Positions 1 through 10,962 of a stretch of DNA of 64,000 nt are shown piece by piece. Positions within the stretch are counted from its first letter, which is position 1. Every line of letters starts with the position of its first letter. The notes under the pieces are model-generated. The model saw only the letters and a list, made by a program, of their open reading frames with translations. It did no database searches and was not told the origin of the DNA. The stretch comes from Trichaptum fuscoviolaceum (Eukaryota; Basidiomycota; Agaricomycetes; Hymenochaetales; Trichaptaceae). The stretch covers positions 3,730,599 to 3,794,598 of the forward strand of contig CAJSYZ010000004.1 in NCBI GenBank assembly GCA_910574455.1. The letters are read 5' to 3'. A program made the translations under genes and the position numbers.

Positions 1-772
1 CGTATATACGGGGCTATGTATCACCGGGCAGTTTGATGCATCCCAATATTCCGCTTGCATGCACAAAGGTCGACAAAGCGACTCACAACTCAATTTGCAA
101 ATGCCGCAAAGGGAAAAATATAACTGCATTTTCGACATCATCCAAGTTGTTGTCAACTTGTCGTGTCCCCATTCCTTGCCAAACACCTCTGCCCCGCCAC
201 CATTGCCGCCTAAACGGAGAACACTCGGTTTCAATGTGCAGTATGAGTCCATCATCGGCCGACAGCGCAATTCCCTCAGCTCCGAGGACGAGAAACGCGC
301 CTTCATGCAAATTACTCCTTCCGAAGCGGGTTGGGATGCATTCAAGTTGGCCCATTTCCCATTTTGGCACGGTTCTAGTTCAAGTTTCGGGTTGTGTACA
401 GGGATGACTGTTGTATGGTGAGTTACTCATGGCTTTCTTCGAAATCCTTCTAGAGCTGATGGAGCAGCTTCTTGTGCAGTGGGTTGTATCCTCCCGACTT
501 CTTCGGAGTTAACATGACTCATTTTCTTGTTCGTTTGTGCTTAAAATGAAAAGAAGCCTTATAATCAAGTCATCCGGAAGAAATCATTTGTCATCTCCTA
601 CTATCAGTTCAACTTGCGGTTTATCCGAGTCATAGTACAAAGCACTAATAGCTCCCTCTCTCTTTCTAGAAGAATGGGAAATCAGAAAACTGACTTCAAC
701 TACTTTGTATAAGTGTGAAGTGGGAGCGGGTATTGTCCCCAAGATCATCATCAAGCCATTCCACCGTGAATC
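1..772. other. Left edge, no recognised gene
   Basis: A plus-strand frame is open from 59 to 421 and ends next to a good splice donor (GTGAGT at about 420), so this could be an exon of a gene entering from the left. The translation is Ser/Pro rich and resembles no family I recognise, and other frames here are also open. The rest, 430-772, is AT-rich and looks like promoter of the exonuclease gene that begins at 773. Confidence 0.3.
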
Positions 773-1814
773 ATGTTCTCAAATCTTCGTACTATCCTTC
801 TCATCCTCCTCTCCCTTGATTACGCACGCCTGCACCTCCGCACCGTCCTCCGCTTTCAGCTCGTTCAACGGTGGACAGCAAGGGCTCAAACGAAGGTACT
901 TGTTTCATTCATATCAAGATCTGTACACTGACTTGTTGCTAGATACACAAGAAACTGCAAACGTTTCTTGATCTTCTCGGGGTACCACCAACACCTCTCT
1001 CCGAATTACATCAATATAGGCTCCATAATATAGTTCCGATACAGTGTCGCACGGGCTTGGATGTGGACAATGCAGTGACTGCAATATATGCATCATTGCC
1101 ACAGGTACCAGCTAGTAGATTTGTCTCGATCGACATCGAGTGGGCAAGTGGCGGAGAAGGGCCCAATCATCGCGTGGACCTCATCCAACTCGCAGTTCAA
1201 CACCACATTTATCTAGTCAGGACGCATACTCTTACTGACCTTCCCCCTACGTTGGCGCAACTCCTTGGGGATGGTACAGTCATGAAAATTTCCGCAGGAA
1301 TCAACGGTATGAATAACTTATCTTTTCTCCTGCGAGGTGGCCTAACAGAAGAAATGGCAGGTGACGCAGTGCGTATAAAGCGCAAGTTTCGCACCTCTGT
1401 GCGCTCCTGTGTCGATCTGACAGATTGGGCACGCGTTGTCTACCCGGAAGTCTGGCCCAAAAACCCGACCTGGTCCCAACTGCTCTTAAACCCTCGTCTC
1501 TGGTTCCAGCATCCGACTCCGACTGTCAAGCTCGAAAAAATAGTGGGAGAAGTATTGAGGCTGAACGTCAAGAAGAGTAGTGAGGTCACAATGAGTGACT
1601 GGGCAGCTGACGAGCTATCAGCGGCACAAAAAGAGTGTAAGTTATCATTCTGTTGTTCAAGATCAACCATCTTCAAGTTCTCACTTGCATGATCTGCTGT
1701 ACTGGAATACTAGATGCAGCTATTGACGTTCACAGCACGTTTGCTGTAGCTTTGGCCCTGAGCCAAAGCCACTCACCCTTACCGGATAAGTACATCAAGA
1801 ACTTCGAGGCTTGA
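773..1814 (+). CDS. 3'-5' exonuclease (DnaQ/WRN-like) domain protein
   Basis: The hand-spliced model has four exons: 773-895, 943-1306, 1349-1636 and 1714-1814. The product is an RNase H-fold 3'-5' exonuclease of the kind in WRN and RNase D, which removes nucleotides from 3' ends of DNA or RNA using two metal ions. Exo I is seen as FVSIDIEW (D and E ligands). Exo II is seen as a GD pair ahead of AVRIKRKF once the 42 nt intron is removed. Exo III is YAAIDVHS, formed across the last intron. The N-terminus, MFSNLRTILLILLSL, is hydrophobic and could be a signal anchor or mitochondrial presequence. The start at 773 is the first ATG that joins this frame. At about 290 residues it is a single-domain protein without helicase or HRDC parts. 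The substrate is not predictable. Confidence 0.75.
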
Positions 1815-3261
1815 TCTAGTAGGCTGAGGCCCACCAGTAGCAGGTTTGACCAAATGTGCTTGAGTTATCGAGTAAATTGTTGTGCGCATGCTCTTGTCTT
1901 TCAAAGTTGCCAGGAGATTCATGATTAAAATTTATTATTGAATTGCCTTTTTTTCCCGAATGATCACCGTAGTCTGAGGTATCAAAGTGGTTTGGAAGAT
2001 GTCGCCAATGGTGTCTGTCTGCTGTTCGGATTGCTTGCCATGATGATGCTTCCAGTGGAGCTTTAAATCTAAAATTGGAACTTGAAGAGTTCAAGTTCAA
2101 GTTGCCACCGTGACTCGGACTGCACTTGCACTTGAACTTGAACTTGAACTTTTTACCACTGCGTCCCCTCAACGACACAGTGTACGTTCTCCAGTCTTGT
2201 TATGAGCACTTCTCCGCCATCCCCCACCCATTCCATAAGACCACTTATTGGCCTGAACAAGTTATGTTTTATCCTACCCTCAAGCTTGTATTGAACTCGC
2301 CTAGACTTCAACATTTCCGAATGAACCAAAAAACGATAGTGTACGTCTGAGAACGTGCTTCTTGCTTGATCTTATCACTCACATTTGTCTTTAGTACCTG
2401 GAGAGGAGAAGGTGGGCGGCCTTGTTATAGTGAGAGGAGCTCCGACGTGCACGCTGAAGCGAGCATCTTCTACCTTTCGAACGACACCCGCTGAGGATAG
2501 GCCGATACATGTTGCATCACCAACTGTTGTGATCTTCATCAAAAATTAGTAACAATCCTTCGTCTTCAACTAGAGTCGACACCGCCTTATAGGAAAGGAA
2601 GGGCAAGGGCCGTCCGCTGACGATTGAAGAGGTGGCAGAGGACGCTATTGATGAGGGGGCAGATGAACTACACGACCGATCCCGCGCCAGCCTTGCGCAT
2701 GTGTCCTTGGATGCCCCTCGCTTCACATATCAGTTTCCTGCGCCGAAACCGCCATTGCAACGTAGTAAATCTCGCGTCCGTCAATTGCAGGCTGACGGCC
2801 CCGGCCCCGGCCTCGGAACACCACCTCATACCGTCTTGCGAGACACCTTCATACCTCTAGTTGAATGTGATACACCTCCGATAGTGAAAAACGCGATGAC
2901 GCGAGGCGAACATCTTTCCATGAAACAGCTGCCAGCATCTCCCGGCCAATCTCTAGCAAGTCGCCGGAAGGTAGCGTGAACCTAGGCGCTACATCTAGTT
3001 CACAAGCATCGGACTACGGTGGCGAACATCTATGAGGGCATGCGAGGGAAGAGAATAAGCGCAACCTTTGAAGCCTCTGGAACTATAAGTACGGACTTCT
3101 CTTCTTGCTATTATATTACTAGGCTTATACTGGTTTATTCATCAGCGAAACCACATGCGTCTATTTCGGATACTTTGCTCTTCAAACATATCATATCAAC
3201 ACAGATCTAACCGAAGCTAAATGTGTTAGACAATTATTGATCTGGACAACTTCGCGGGGCG
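1815..3261. other. Intergenic; hexamer inverted repeat and unexplained ORF
   Basis: The stretch holds a simple inverted repeat at about 2088-2152. A plus-strand open frame at 2632-2979 (about 115 codons, Pro/Arg rich, no family recognised) lies just upstream of the histidine-kinase remains. It may be the decayed 5' part of that gene or an unrelated fragment. No intact gene is visible. Confidence 0.4.
2088..2152. repeat. AAGTTC/CTTGAA hexamer inverted repeat
   Basis: Tandem TTCAAG units at about 2089-2103 are followed 30 bp later by tandem CTTGAA units at about 2131-2150. The two blocks are reverse complements and could fold into a hairpin. Looser versions of the motif occur near 21125 and 63230. 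It may be a degenerate transposon end or a simple-sequence expansion. Confidence 0.55.
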
Positions 3262-5175
3262 ATGGAGCTCGAGACTGTGACTACTAGTACAGCAAATGGG
3301 CGGTCAACCTATGCTGCGCTTTTGTCTTGGAGAGAATTGTCTCACTTTTCTTTGACGCAGGTGAACTTTCAAGTGCGTACCATTGTTGTCGCGACTACGA
3401 CTGTCGCTCGTGGCGACTTGACGCAGGAGATCGTGGGCGTGTCTGTTCAGGGTGATATTCTGGACTTGGCCATCAATGGCATGGTTGACCAGTTGGCTCT
3501 CTTCACTGCGGGGGTGACCAAAGTCGCGCGGGAAGTCAGAACGAAAAAACTCGGTGTTCAAGCTGAAATCGAGAATGTTCATGTCACAGCAAAAAATCAC
3601 GTATGTTTATTTCACTAGCATTCCGCTGAATTGTGTAGTGTGGTTTTTACTGAACGCACTCCGAATAGAATGGCTGTTGACACCATGGCCGGAAACTTGA
3701 CGACCGAAGTGCGTGGTTTCGCGCAGATCAGTACTGCAGCTACTAGTATAAACGGCGACTTCACGTGTTTCATCACCGTCAAAGGCTCAGGCGAGATGGA
3801 ATCCTTTGAGACTCATCAAATCAATTAAATTGTGCACTACTTGCGCGAGTCGATTTAGAAGAACGCCGCCGCTCGTGAAGCTGCCGAACTTGCCAGTCGC
3901 TCCAAGTTGGAGTTCTTGGCGAACACGTCTCATGAGATTCGACCCCTATGAACGGTATCATTGGCATGAAAGAGTTTACGCTGGATAGCAATTTGAATAA
4001 GAGTCAGCGCGAGAGTCTTCTGCTGGTGCATAGTTTGGCTCGGAGTCTGCTATTGATTAATGTCGATATTTTGGATATCTCGAAGAGTAAGCTAATCCGC
4101 CGCCGATGCTTCCCGAATTCAGTTGCTAATATTTCGATTAATTACTACGTTCGAAGCAGGCAGGATGACGATAGAGCAAGTTTGGTATTCACTGAGACAC
4201 ACGGTTTTCGGTAACCTCAAGACTCTCATTGTACGACCATCGCAAAACAACCTCGACCTCACATATGATGTTTACCCAGACATTCCTGATCAGCTCATCG
4301 GTGACTCGCTGCATCTGCGCCAGGTCATTACGAACATTGTTGGCAACGCTATCAAGTTCACCTCGAGCAAGGTCGTGTGGAACGGACATGCTGCGCTGTC
4401 GTGCCGTCTGGTTGGCATCAAGGACTCGATGGTGAAGGTAGAGTTCTGTCTCACGGATACGGTATCGGTATTACGAAAGGTACAGTGAACTTGATCTGTG
4501 GTACGTTCGTGCGAGGGGATGGATCACCACTCGAGTGAGCTCTTCTCGAATAGTCATTTGTTCCGGCCTGTAGTGGTCTTACTTTCTTAAATCTAGGACT
4601 ACGGTGGTGCTGTCCTTGGTCAATCAGTATCGAAGTGAGTTGTGTCGCTGATGAATAAGACGATGTGAGTTGAGAGCGAGTGGGCAAGGGAAGTTCACGA
4701 CCACCTCCTAAATCAGCCAGTTGTCCACCGAGAACGTACTTTCGATGATCCAGGCATTCGCGAAGCAGAAAATCCGGCTTGCCAATACGCTGGACGACCG
4801 AACAGGTGTAGTGATGCGTATCACAGAGCTTATTCTGAAGCCTTACGACGTGAGCGAAGTTGCAGATAATGAGTGTTGCCTACATATCGATGGGATACTT
4901 GTTGATTCGCTGACGGCCGTAAGTCATCTTGTTAAAGTGCATTCGAGCTACAGTATAAAGCCTTACTCAAACACTTTTCGGATGATCCAGAAGGAACAAA
5001 CCAGGAGTATGAACACTTGCGATATATACCGATCGTTCTGGCGTCAGACCAAAACTCCCTATTGAACAAACAACTGCCAGACCGAGATCTACCCCCACTT
5101 CCCACCGGAGGCAATCTGCTTCTCAAGGATGTAGAAGCAGAGCTAGATCGATAGGTTGCGGTGACGAGAATTGAC
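3262..5175 (+). pseudogene. Decayed group III (Nik1/Os-1-like) hybrid histidine kinase
   Basis: This is the wreck of a fungal group III hybrid histidine kinase, the HAMP-repeat osmosensor upstream of the HOG MAPK pathway. In order: a HAMP unit (around VARGDLTQEIVGVSVQG, 3400-3470); a second HAMP linker (3660-3830); the H-box region (3900-3960, SHEIR with the phospho-acceptor His); the dimerisation helix ([19 protein letters not shown], 4000-4070); the N-box (4310-4360, ending VGNAIKFT); degraded G1 and G2 boxes (4455-4640); and part of the post-kinase linker (4800-5150). The frame shifts repeatedly: right after the H-box at about 3945, inside G1 at about 4460, and at about 4990. Only about two of the usual five to seven HAMP units remain, and no receiver domain with its phospho-acceptor Asp is visible. 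It is certainly related to this family and almost certainly non-functional. Confidence 0.85.
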
Positions 5176-6964
5176 ACGAGCGGCTACGGCGGACCATTCA
5201 AGGTGGAGGGTAATTCAAGAACATGGACCTTGAGGGAAAATGATCAGAACGTGCGCAATCGGACAAGAGAGAAATTGCTTTCGGAACAGATTGAAAATAG
5301 TATGTCCGAGTCCTCCGAAAACCCGTAGTAAGAACTCTGGAATTTATGTTTGACAATTGTTTCAGGCGTCAGGAAGAATATGCCACTTGGGCGGAAGTCG
5401 GACAATTCTCGAAGCGCACAAGGCAAATGTGCTTGAGTCGCTCAGCCAACAACGAAAAGCATGAACATCCTTATCAGCGAAGGCGAGAGGAAAGCAGCGC
5501 GCAGCCTACAATACTGGCGTACTGAATTACTGGTGTACTGATTTGTACTTACTATGACATTTGAATTGTACATGCTTGTACTTAGTCTTTACTTATGCTT
5601 GACTGACCTCCTGATGTACTGACGTACTGAGTGTGTCCTGAAAATTGGCTTATTTCAGTGTGTTCAGGCCATCAGTTGATTTCAGACAGGCATAGCAACA
5701 TATCAGTAGATTTCAGACAGGCATAGCAACCCTTCAGTCCATTTAAGGCAGCGTCAGGACGCGTCAGTCGCCTTAAGCAAAAAGTAGTTTCCCTGATGTA
5801 TAAAAACTGTGAACAAGGCTTGCCAGATATTAAGATACCCCCTTTCCCTGCCAAATCTGCATTATCCATCGTTATGGCCGCATTATAAGAAAGAGACCTT
5901 CATTAATTCTGTTCTCTTCAACTCCGAAAAGGTGAGTCTGATCTTATGATGTTAGCGAAACACGAACGGCCGACGTTATAAGTCGGAGCCACACGTTCAA
6001 GTTGTGACTATGTACTACTGCCAGGCTGCGTGCGTGTGTGTCGAGCGGGGTGACTCCGTCCGACCAAATCTGTTTCTCAAATCTGTTTCTTGGCGATTCT
6101 CTGGATAGTCTGTTGCTGCGTCACTCAGTCGTATCTGATATGCGACCCGGTCCACCTCAACGACGTCGTCATGATATGTATTAGCTGATTTTATGCTTTC
6201 GTCTCAGCCACAACCAGTCAGCCTACGCTTGATAATCGACATGTCTTGAAATGTCTTAAGCCTCAGCATGAAGGACTATCCTGTCAACTGAAACCCGGCA
6301 CTGGTCTGACACTACCTACCTGTCAGCCATTAAGTCGGCCTACGTTTAGAATACAAGCATCAGTCGGCTGAGACCCCCGTGCCACTTAGTCTCCAGCCCG
6401 ATGCTGGCATGTCCTTTATATATGTTGGCCGCATTTCATTCCTTCGTTATCGTGGACGTCAGCCACTTTATCTCAAGCAGGTCGCGTACCGACTTGTATC
6501 AAGATGGACATCTCCAGACTACCAGGTAAATGGACACCGGGTGCGTGCTATGTAGTATTCTCTTTCTCAGGCTGATGAACCGCAGGGAACTTCCCTCTAT
6601 ACCTACACAGCATATACTGCGAATTTAGCCACTGCCTTGGTTAAAACCTTGTAGGACTCTATCAGGAGTCCGTTTGTTGTCCTCAATCGGGTACTCATCA
6701 AGTACTAAATCTTTTAGTATCAAGGACCATGTATGTACATCTAATTTTCTTGCCCGTCCATATGCTCCTGTTATGATTCTCCAACCCACTATGTCAGCTA
6801 TTTCCTTCAGTTGCCGCTGCTTGGTATGGGCACAATATCGTGTCATAATTAGCAGATACTCATTCGCAGAACCATGAAATATTATTGCACAGTTGTAACG
6901 CTGGAAGGACAGATGCAGTATGTTTTGAGGGTTACTCAGATTTGAAAACAGCATACTCTAAGGG
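5176..6964. other. Intergenic, short repeats, one unrecognised ORF
   Basis: There is no recognised gene. A ~31 bp unit is tandemly duplicated at 5671-5731, and the motif GTACTGA recurs near 5515-5630. A minus-strand open frame at 6625-6954 (about 109 codons, ordinary composition) starts exactly where homology to the 33.6-36 kb duplication arm ends. I cannot assign it to a family. Confidence 0.4.
5671..5731. repeat. 31 bp tandem duplication
   Basis: Two adjacent copies of a unit containing GATTTCAGACAGGCATAGCA start at 5671 and 5702 and differ at very few positions. Function unknown. Confidence 0.7.
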
Positions 6965-9490
6965 AAGTCACGTCGCCCCTATCATGCTTTATCGACGACA
7001 GTCCATTTGTACACAGTTAAAGCGGGATTACAGAAAAGTGAGTGATTGATGTTACAGGTTTCAATAAGTTCTGTCTGGTAATCTTACTTTCTTCGCCTCC
7101 TCCTACTCCTACTAATCATCGCGCATTGTACATTAGGCGACTGTAGCAACCTGTTTCTCAGAATTTTGTCCTTTCTTCAGCCTGTCCAGGGCAGCTTGAA
7201 TGTCCTCGAGCCCACCAACGTTCTCAACAACCAGAGGCTTCAAGTTTACCTTCAGAAATCATTCCCGACGCATGCATAGGACTGACACGCTCACCTTGAT
7301 CAATCCACTCCCAAACAAGCCAGTCGCAAGCTTCGCCCACCTTGCATAGATCGCGCGGTCCTCCGGACTGGTTTTCATAAGGTACTTTCCCCACGGCGCA
7401 TCCGCACCGAGGAGCGTGTACGCGATGGTAGCCTCGGTCTTAACATCCGATCGTGCGGGTTGGCCCAAATCAAAAAGTATACAGATGAGGTGCCCGCCTT
7501 TCGGAGAGAAGGCTAATTGAGAAAGCTGAATGGAGCCCTTCTCTGATATGCTGTGTGCGTGAAAAAATAGTAGGGAACGTGAGCATGAGCATTATTGGCG
7601 GAAGGGGGAAAGAAAGAGACATACCAGTCGAGACCGTAGACTATCGAGTTGTTCGTGCCCTCTTGAAGCTTCTTAACTATGTCCGGGTCCTGATCATGGC
7701 CATCATATATGTAAGAAAATAGGTCTGCAATGAAAAAGCTACTTTAGTCCGTACCCTATAGTCCGCCACCAAGTCAGCGCCGAGAGCCTTAAGCCTGTCC
7801 CAGTTTTTCGGTGAGGCTGTCGTAGCAACCTTCAGACCGCTGAGCTTTGCGAGCTGGATAGCGAACCGGCCGACGGACGTATTCTATGTTCGTGGGTCAG
7901 ATATAACATATATTCGGCATATTAAGGACTACGCGTACCCCACTCCAGATGAGGATCCATTCGCCATTGAGCTTCTGCGGGGGCTCCGGGATCCGTAGCC
8001 GAAAGTAAAGGGCTTGTACAGCAGTCAAGAATGGGATAGGAATAGATGCGGCTTCCTCTAGTGTCACGTTCTCCGGCACAACTGATGACAGGTCCCATTC
8101 GACTGGAACATATCTGGGTTGAGGCAGGGATTTAGTCATGTACATCATCTATAGGAGAGATTCGATAGAAAGCCATACGAACTCCGCGAATGCACCTTTC
8201 TCGTTACTCATGCCTCCGCGCATGAATCCCCATCGTACTTCGCCTTCCTTTATTTCGCCTGGTGGCACAGCGTCGCCGATCTTCACGACCTCACCGACGA
8301 AGTCACATCCGAGAATCGCGCCTGGTTTGGAGAGACCTTGGAGATGCTATATGGTAGACGCGTGTGTGCAGGTGTCAATTAAAAGTCTGATAAAAATGAT
8401 GCTGAAAGCTTCCGCTGACCTTCCAATCTATACGTCACGAACAAGTTCGGCATGAGCTAGGAATTAAGCCTATTAGAAAGCCCGAAAGGCTTACCGGTCG
8501 GGTTGAGGCCCACTGCCTTCGTCTTCAGACTATCTCGGCGTCGCCGTCAGAGACAAAGAAGGACAAGAGCATTTGTTTTAATGGGTACTCACAGTATCTC
8601 ATTCGGCTTTAGCTCAGGAATGGGAACTTCCTGCACCTTCGTGATCTTGCCTTCCTGCACAACAACAGCCTTCATGCTTCCGGCCATACTCTAGTCGAAG
8701 GATCTTCAGATATCGTGCAGATTGTTGCAAAGGAATTCGGTCGCGGGATGCGATCAAAGCAAGTGGGGGGTAACTGTGAATTCCCAGCTCCCATGGCTAG
8801 CAGCCTTTATAAAGGAAACAGCTCGAAGATTCTGCTTAAACAAATCCCGAATCCACAGCTCGGGCGCAAGAAAAATACACAACATTTCGTCATATTCGTG
8901 GGAGGGCAGACCTTGCTTAGGCATGATATTAGCGAGGAGAGACAAGAGAACTGACCAAGCGAGAAATGACCAAGCAGCCTTTGTTTAACCCTCAGCAGCC
9001 ACCACGATTAGTACCTTCAGAAATCTTGGTAAGGGTAAGAATGGTTCCATGCGATTTGTGAGTCTGAGCTTTGCTTTTACTTAAGCGTGAGTAGTCAAGA
9101 CAGCTAGAATGAAATAGCGAGCTATCTCGCAGAGCTTGAATGATTGGCCAAACAGTAGATTGAGTAGTGTTGAGTTCTGGAAGGCTGCACATAGCCTGTT
9201 GCTGGTACATAGTACTGGGCTGTACTACTGATCACCAACGTCTTGAAAATTGGTTTGTTGTTGGCCTTGCCACTGGGTCAGAAACGAAAGCCTGAGTGGA
9301 ATTGCCTAAATTCCCACCATAATTGAGTGTCGTTTTCTGCGTGGTGGCCGAGGATGCATTTACTTCAATTTCCCTTGTGCGGCCGCGATGGAGAAGCTGA
9401 TGGTCGACAGTGTCAACGATGTTGGGGAGATTAACGTCACTTATACTTCTGCCAGTGACCATCAACGTGCCCGACCCACGCTGGGCGCTC
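6965..9490 (-). repeat. Left arm of a ~2.5 kb inverted segmental duplication
   Basis: Read on the minus strand, this segment matches 33600-36040 on the plus strand. The match covers a whole MDR gene with its intron positions, about 0.8 kb upstream and about 170 bp downstream. Anchors are the shared 3' flank around CAATGCGCGATGA and the shared 5' flank around GGTGGCCG and CCCGACCCACG. The arms have diverged by point changes and small indels, more so outside the exons. The 5' limit lies about 110 bp before the N-acetyltransferase start codon. Confidence 0.85.
7133..8687 (-). CDS. Zinc-type MDR dehydrogenase, trans-enoyl reductase-like (copy A)
   Basis: A medium-chain dehydrogenase/reductase of the LovC-like trans-enoyl-reductase group, predicted to use NADPH to reduce an enoyl or quinone-type double bond in the cytosol. 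The start at 8687 gives MAGSMKAVVVQEGKITKV. Later segments include NPTDWK, the catalytic-domain stretch ILGCDFVGEVV, VPVEWDLSSVVP, EEAASIPIPFLTAVQALY, a Rossmann segment after WILIWSG, and the end at NSEKQVATVA. The structural-zinc Cys cluster of true alcohol dehydrogenases is not seen, as expected for enoyl reductases. The model is about 350 residues in about eight exons, including an 8 nt micro-exon at 8420-8427 encoding part of DWK. No polyketide synthase is nearby, so the substrate is open. A paralogue lies inverted at 34342-35880 and both copies look intact. Confidence 0.8.
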
Positions 9491-9600
9491 CCAAGGGCAT
9501 GCTCGGCTTAACTCGGTCACATTGCTACAACATCGTCTACCTCCCTACGAGTCCACCAGAAAGCTCGGATTGAGGAGCAAGTCACATTAGCATATGAAAG
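8688..9600. other. Upstream region of MDR copy A and promoter of the NAT gene
   Basis: Most of this (to about 9490) is the duplicated flank shared with 33600-34340. A short plus-strand frame at 9388-9573 has a related counterpart in the other arm on the minus strand (33435-33695, motif QRARPT). A small pre-existing gene fragment may therefore have been carried along. No gene is supported. Confidence 0.4.
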
Positions 9601-10745
9601 ATGAAGATCAAGCTAGTCAAGAGCCAATACACGCCTGAACAAATTGTTCAGTACCTAAAGCGCATCGGCTTCCCGAATCCTCCATCAGAAGAGGAGATTG
9701 CAGCAGGCGCGTTTCAATGCTCACTCGCAAACCTCGCGCTGATCGTGCGCAGTCATCTAATCGTCGTGCCCTTCGAGAACACTGATATGCATTAGTGAGT
9801 TGGTTTACCAACCTTTTGGACTTATTCCCCGCTAGATGCTGACTCTAAACTAGTAATGCGGACCATCTAATGGACGTATCACCCCAAGGTATATTTCAAC
9901 AAATTGTACTTGGTGGCTCTGGGCACGGGTCGTTTTGCTACGGTATGAATGGGCTGCTGCTGGAGGCACTACGTGGGCTTGGATATCGGTGCGATTTAAC
10001 TTTGATGCCGATGGGTGTGTAGTTAACATCTTGCATCTCTAGGGCATACGCCGCTCCAGCGCGAGTGAACAACTGCCAGCCACCGTCGACAGAGATTGAC
10101 TTAACACCTGCCGGTCACATGGTCATCATCGTCCAGCTGCTTTCCCGTTCCCTGGCATCATCGAACCCAGACACATACATCGTCGACGTTGGTTTCGGCG
10201 GGTTCGGCCCCGCGAGACCTATCCCGCTCATCGAAGGTGCTCAGGTCAAAGGGACAGCCCTTCCTGAAGAGCATCGACTGGTCCGGGGGCGGCACCCTCT
10301 ATCATCTCTCGAGCCGATTCCGAGAAATGAGTCAAATGGGGCTGGCGACGAGAACAACCAAGACCCGGAGTTGGAATGGCGTCTCGAACACCGATGTGGG
10401 ACGTTTCAGCCTGAATGGCGCGTTGTATACCAGTTCAGCTTGAAAGAGAGCTTCCAGGGAGACCGGGAGTCAATGGCCTTTGCTACTGCTGGCCGACCAG
10501 GCATTGGCCCGTTCTGGGCCAATGTTGTTGCAATCGCACACTTCGTCGTCGGCAACGATGATGATCTGGGACGGCTGGTTCTGTTCGGAAGGAGACTCGA
10601 TAGAAGAATCGGTGATAAAAGCGAGAAAGTTACCGAGTTCAAGAGTGAGGTCGAGCGCATTAGAGCGTTGAGAGAATACTTCGGAATCTCCATCCCTGAG
10701 GTGAACATAATTCATATCAAAGGTAGGGTGGCAGAGCTAGTGTAA
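9601..10745 (+). CDS. Arylamine N-acetyltransferase
   Basis: Transfers acetyl or other acyl groups from CoA to arylamines and hydrazines in the cytosol, a xenobiotic-detoxification role in fungi. Three exons: 9601-9794, 9854-9988 and 10043-10745. The Cys-His-Asp triad of the family is present. The Cys lies in GHGSFCYGMNGLL on exon 2, the His in AGHMVIIV and the Asp in YIVDVGFGG on exon 3. The second intron must start at 9989 (GTGCGA), because only that donor keeps the frame into YAAPARVNN. A later GTGTGT looks tempting but breaks the frame. At about 343 residues it is somewhat longer than bacterial NATs (about 275), as fungal ones often are. It lies 217 bp ahead of SAICAR synthase on the same strand. 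The gene appears intact. Confidence 0.85.
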
Positions 10746-10962
10746 TTTAGCATTTGTATGAACATGTAAAGATATTTCTTCAAACATTAGACTGTCTTTT
10801 TGTCCGGCAATATCCGGGCCGAAAACGCGATAATCGAAATCTCCGAGATTTGACTTTTTGGCTTCGCCCGACAACTTTCACGGTCACTTCTACCGTCTTT
10901 CTTCCTCCATTCCCTCCTACACTTAAGACTACGAAGAGCTAAGCTACGCTTGACAAGAATAA

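Noticed and set aside
1309..1350. Exonuclease domain apparently missing its Exo II aspartate
   Set aside because: Removing the 42 nt GT-AG intron restores the motif, so the enzyme need not be called inactive.
5671..5731. CRISPR-like repeat
   Set aside because: Only two adjacent copies without spacers, in a eukaryotic genome.
9989..10018. GTGTGT near 10017 as the donor of the second NAT intron
   Set aside because: It does not keep the frame into exon 3; GTGCGA at 9989 does.
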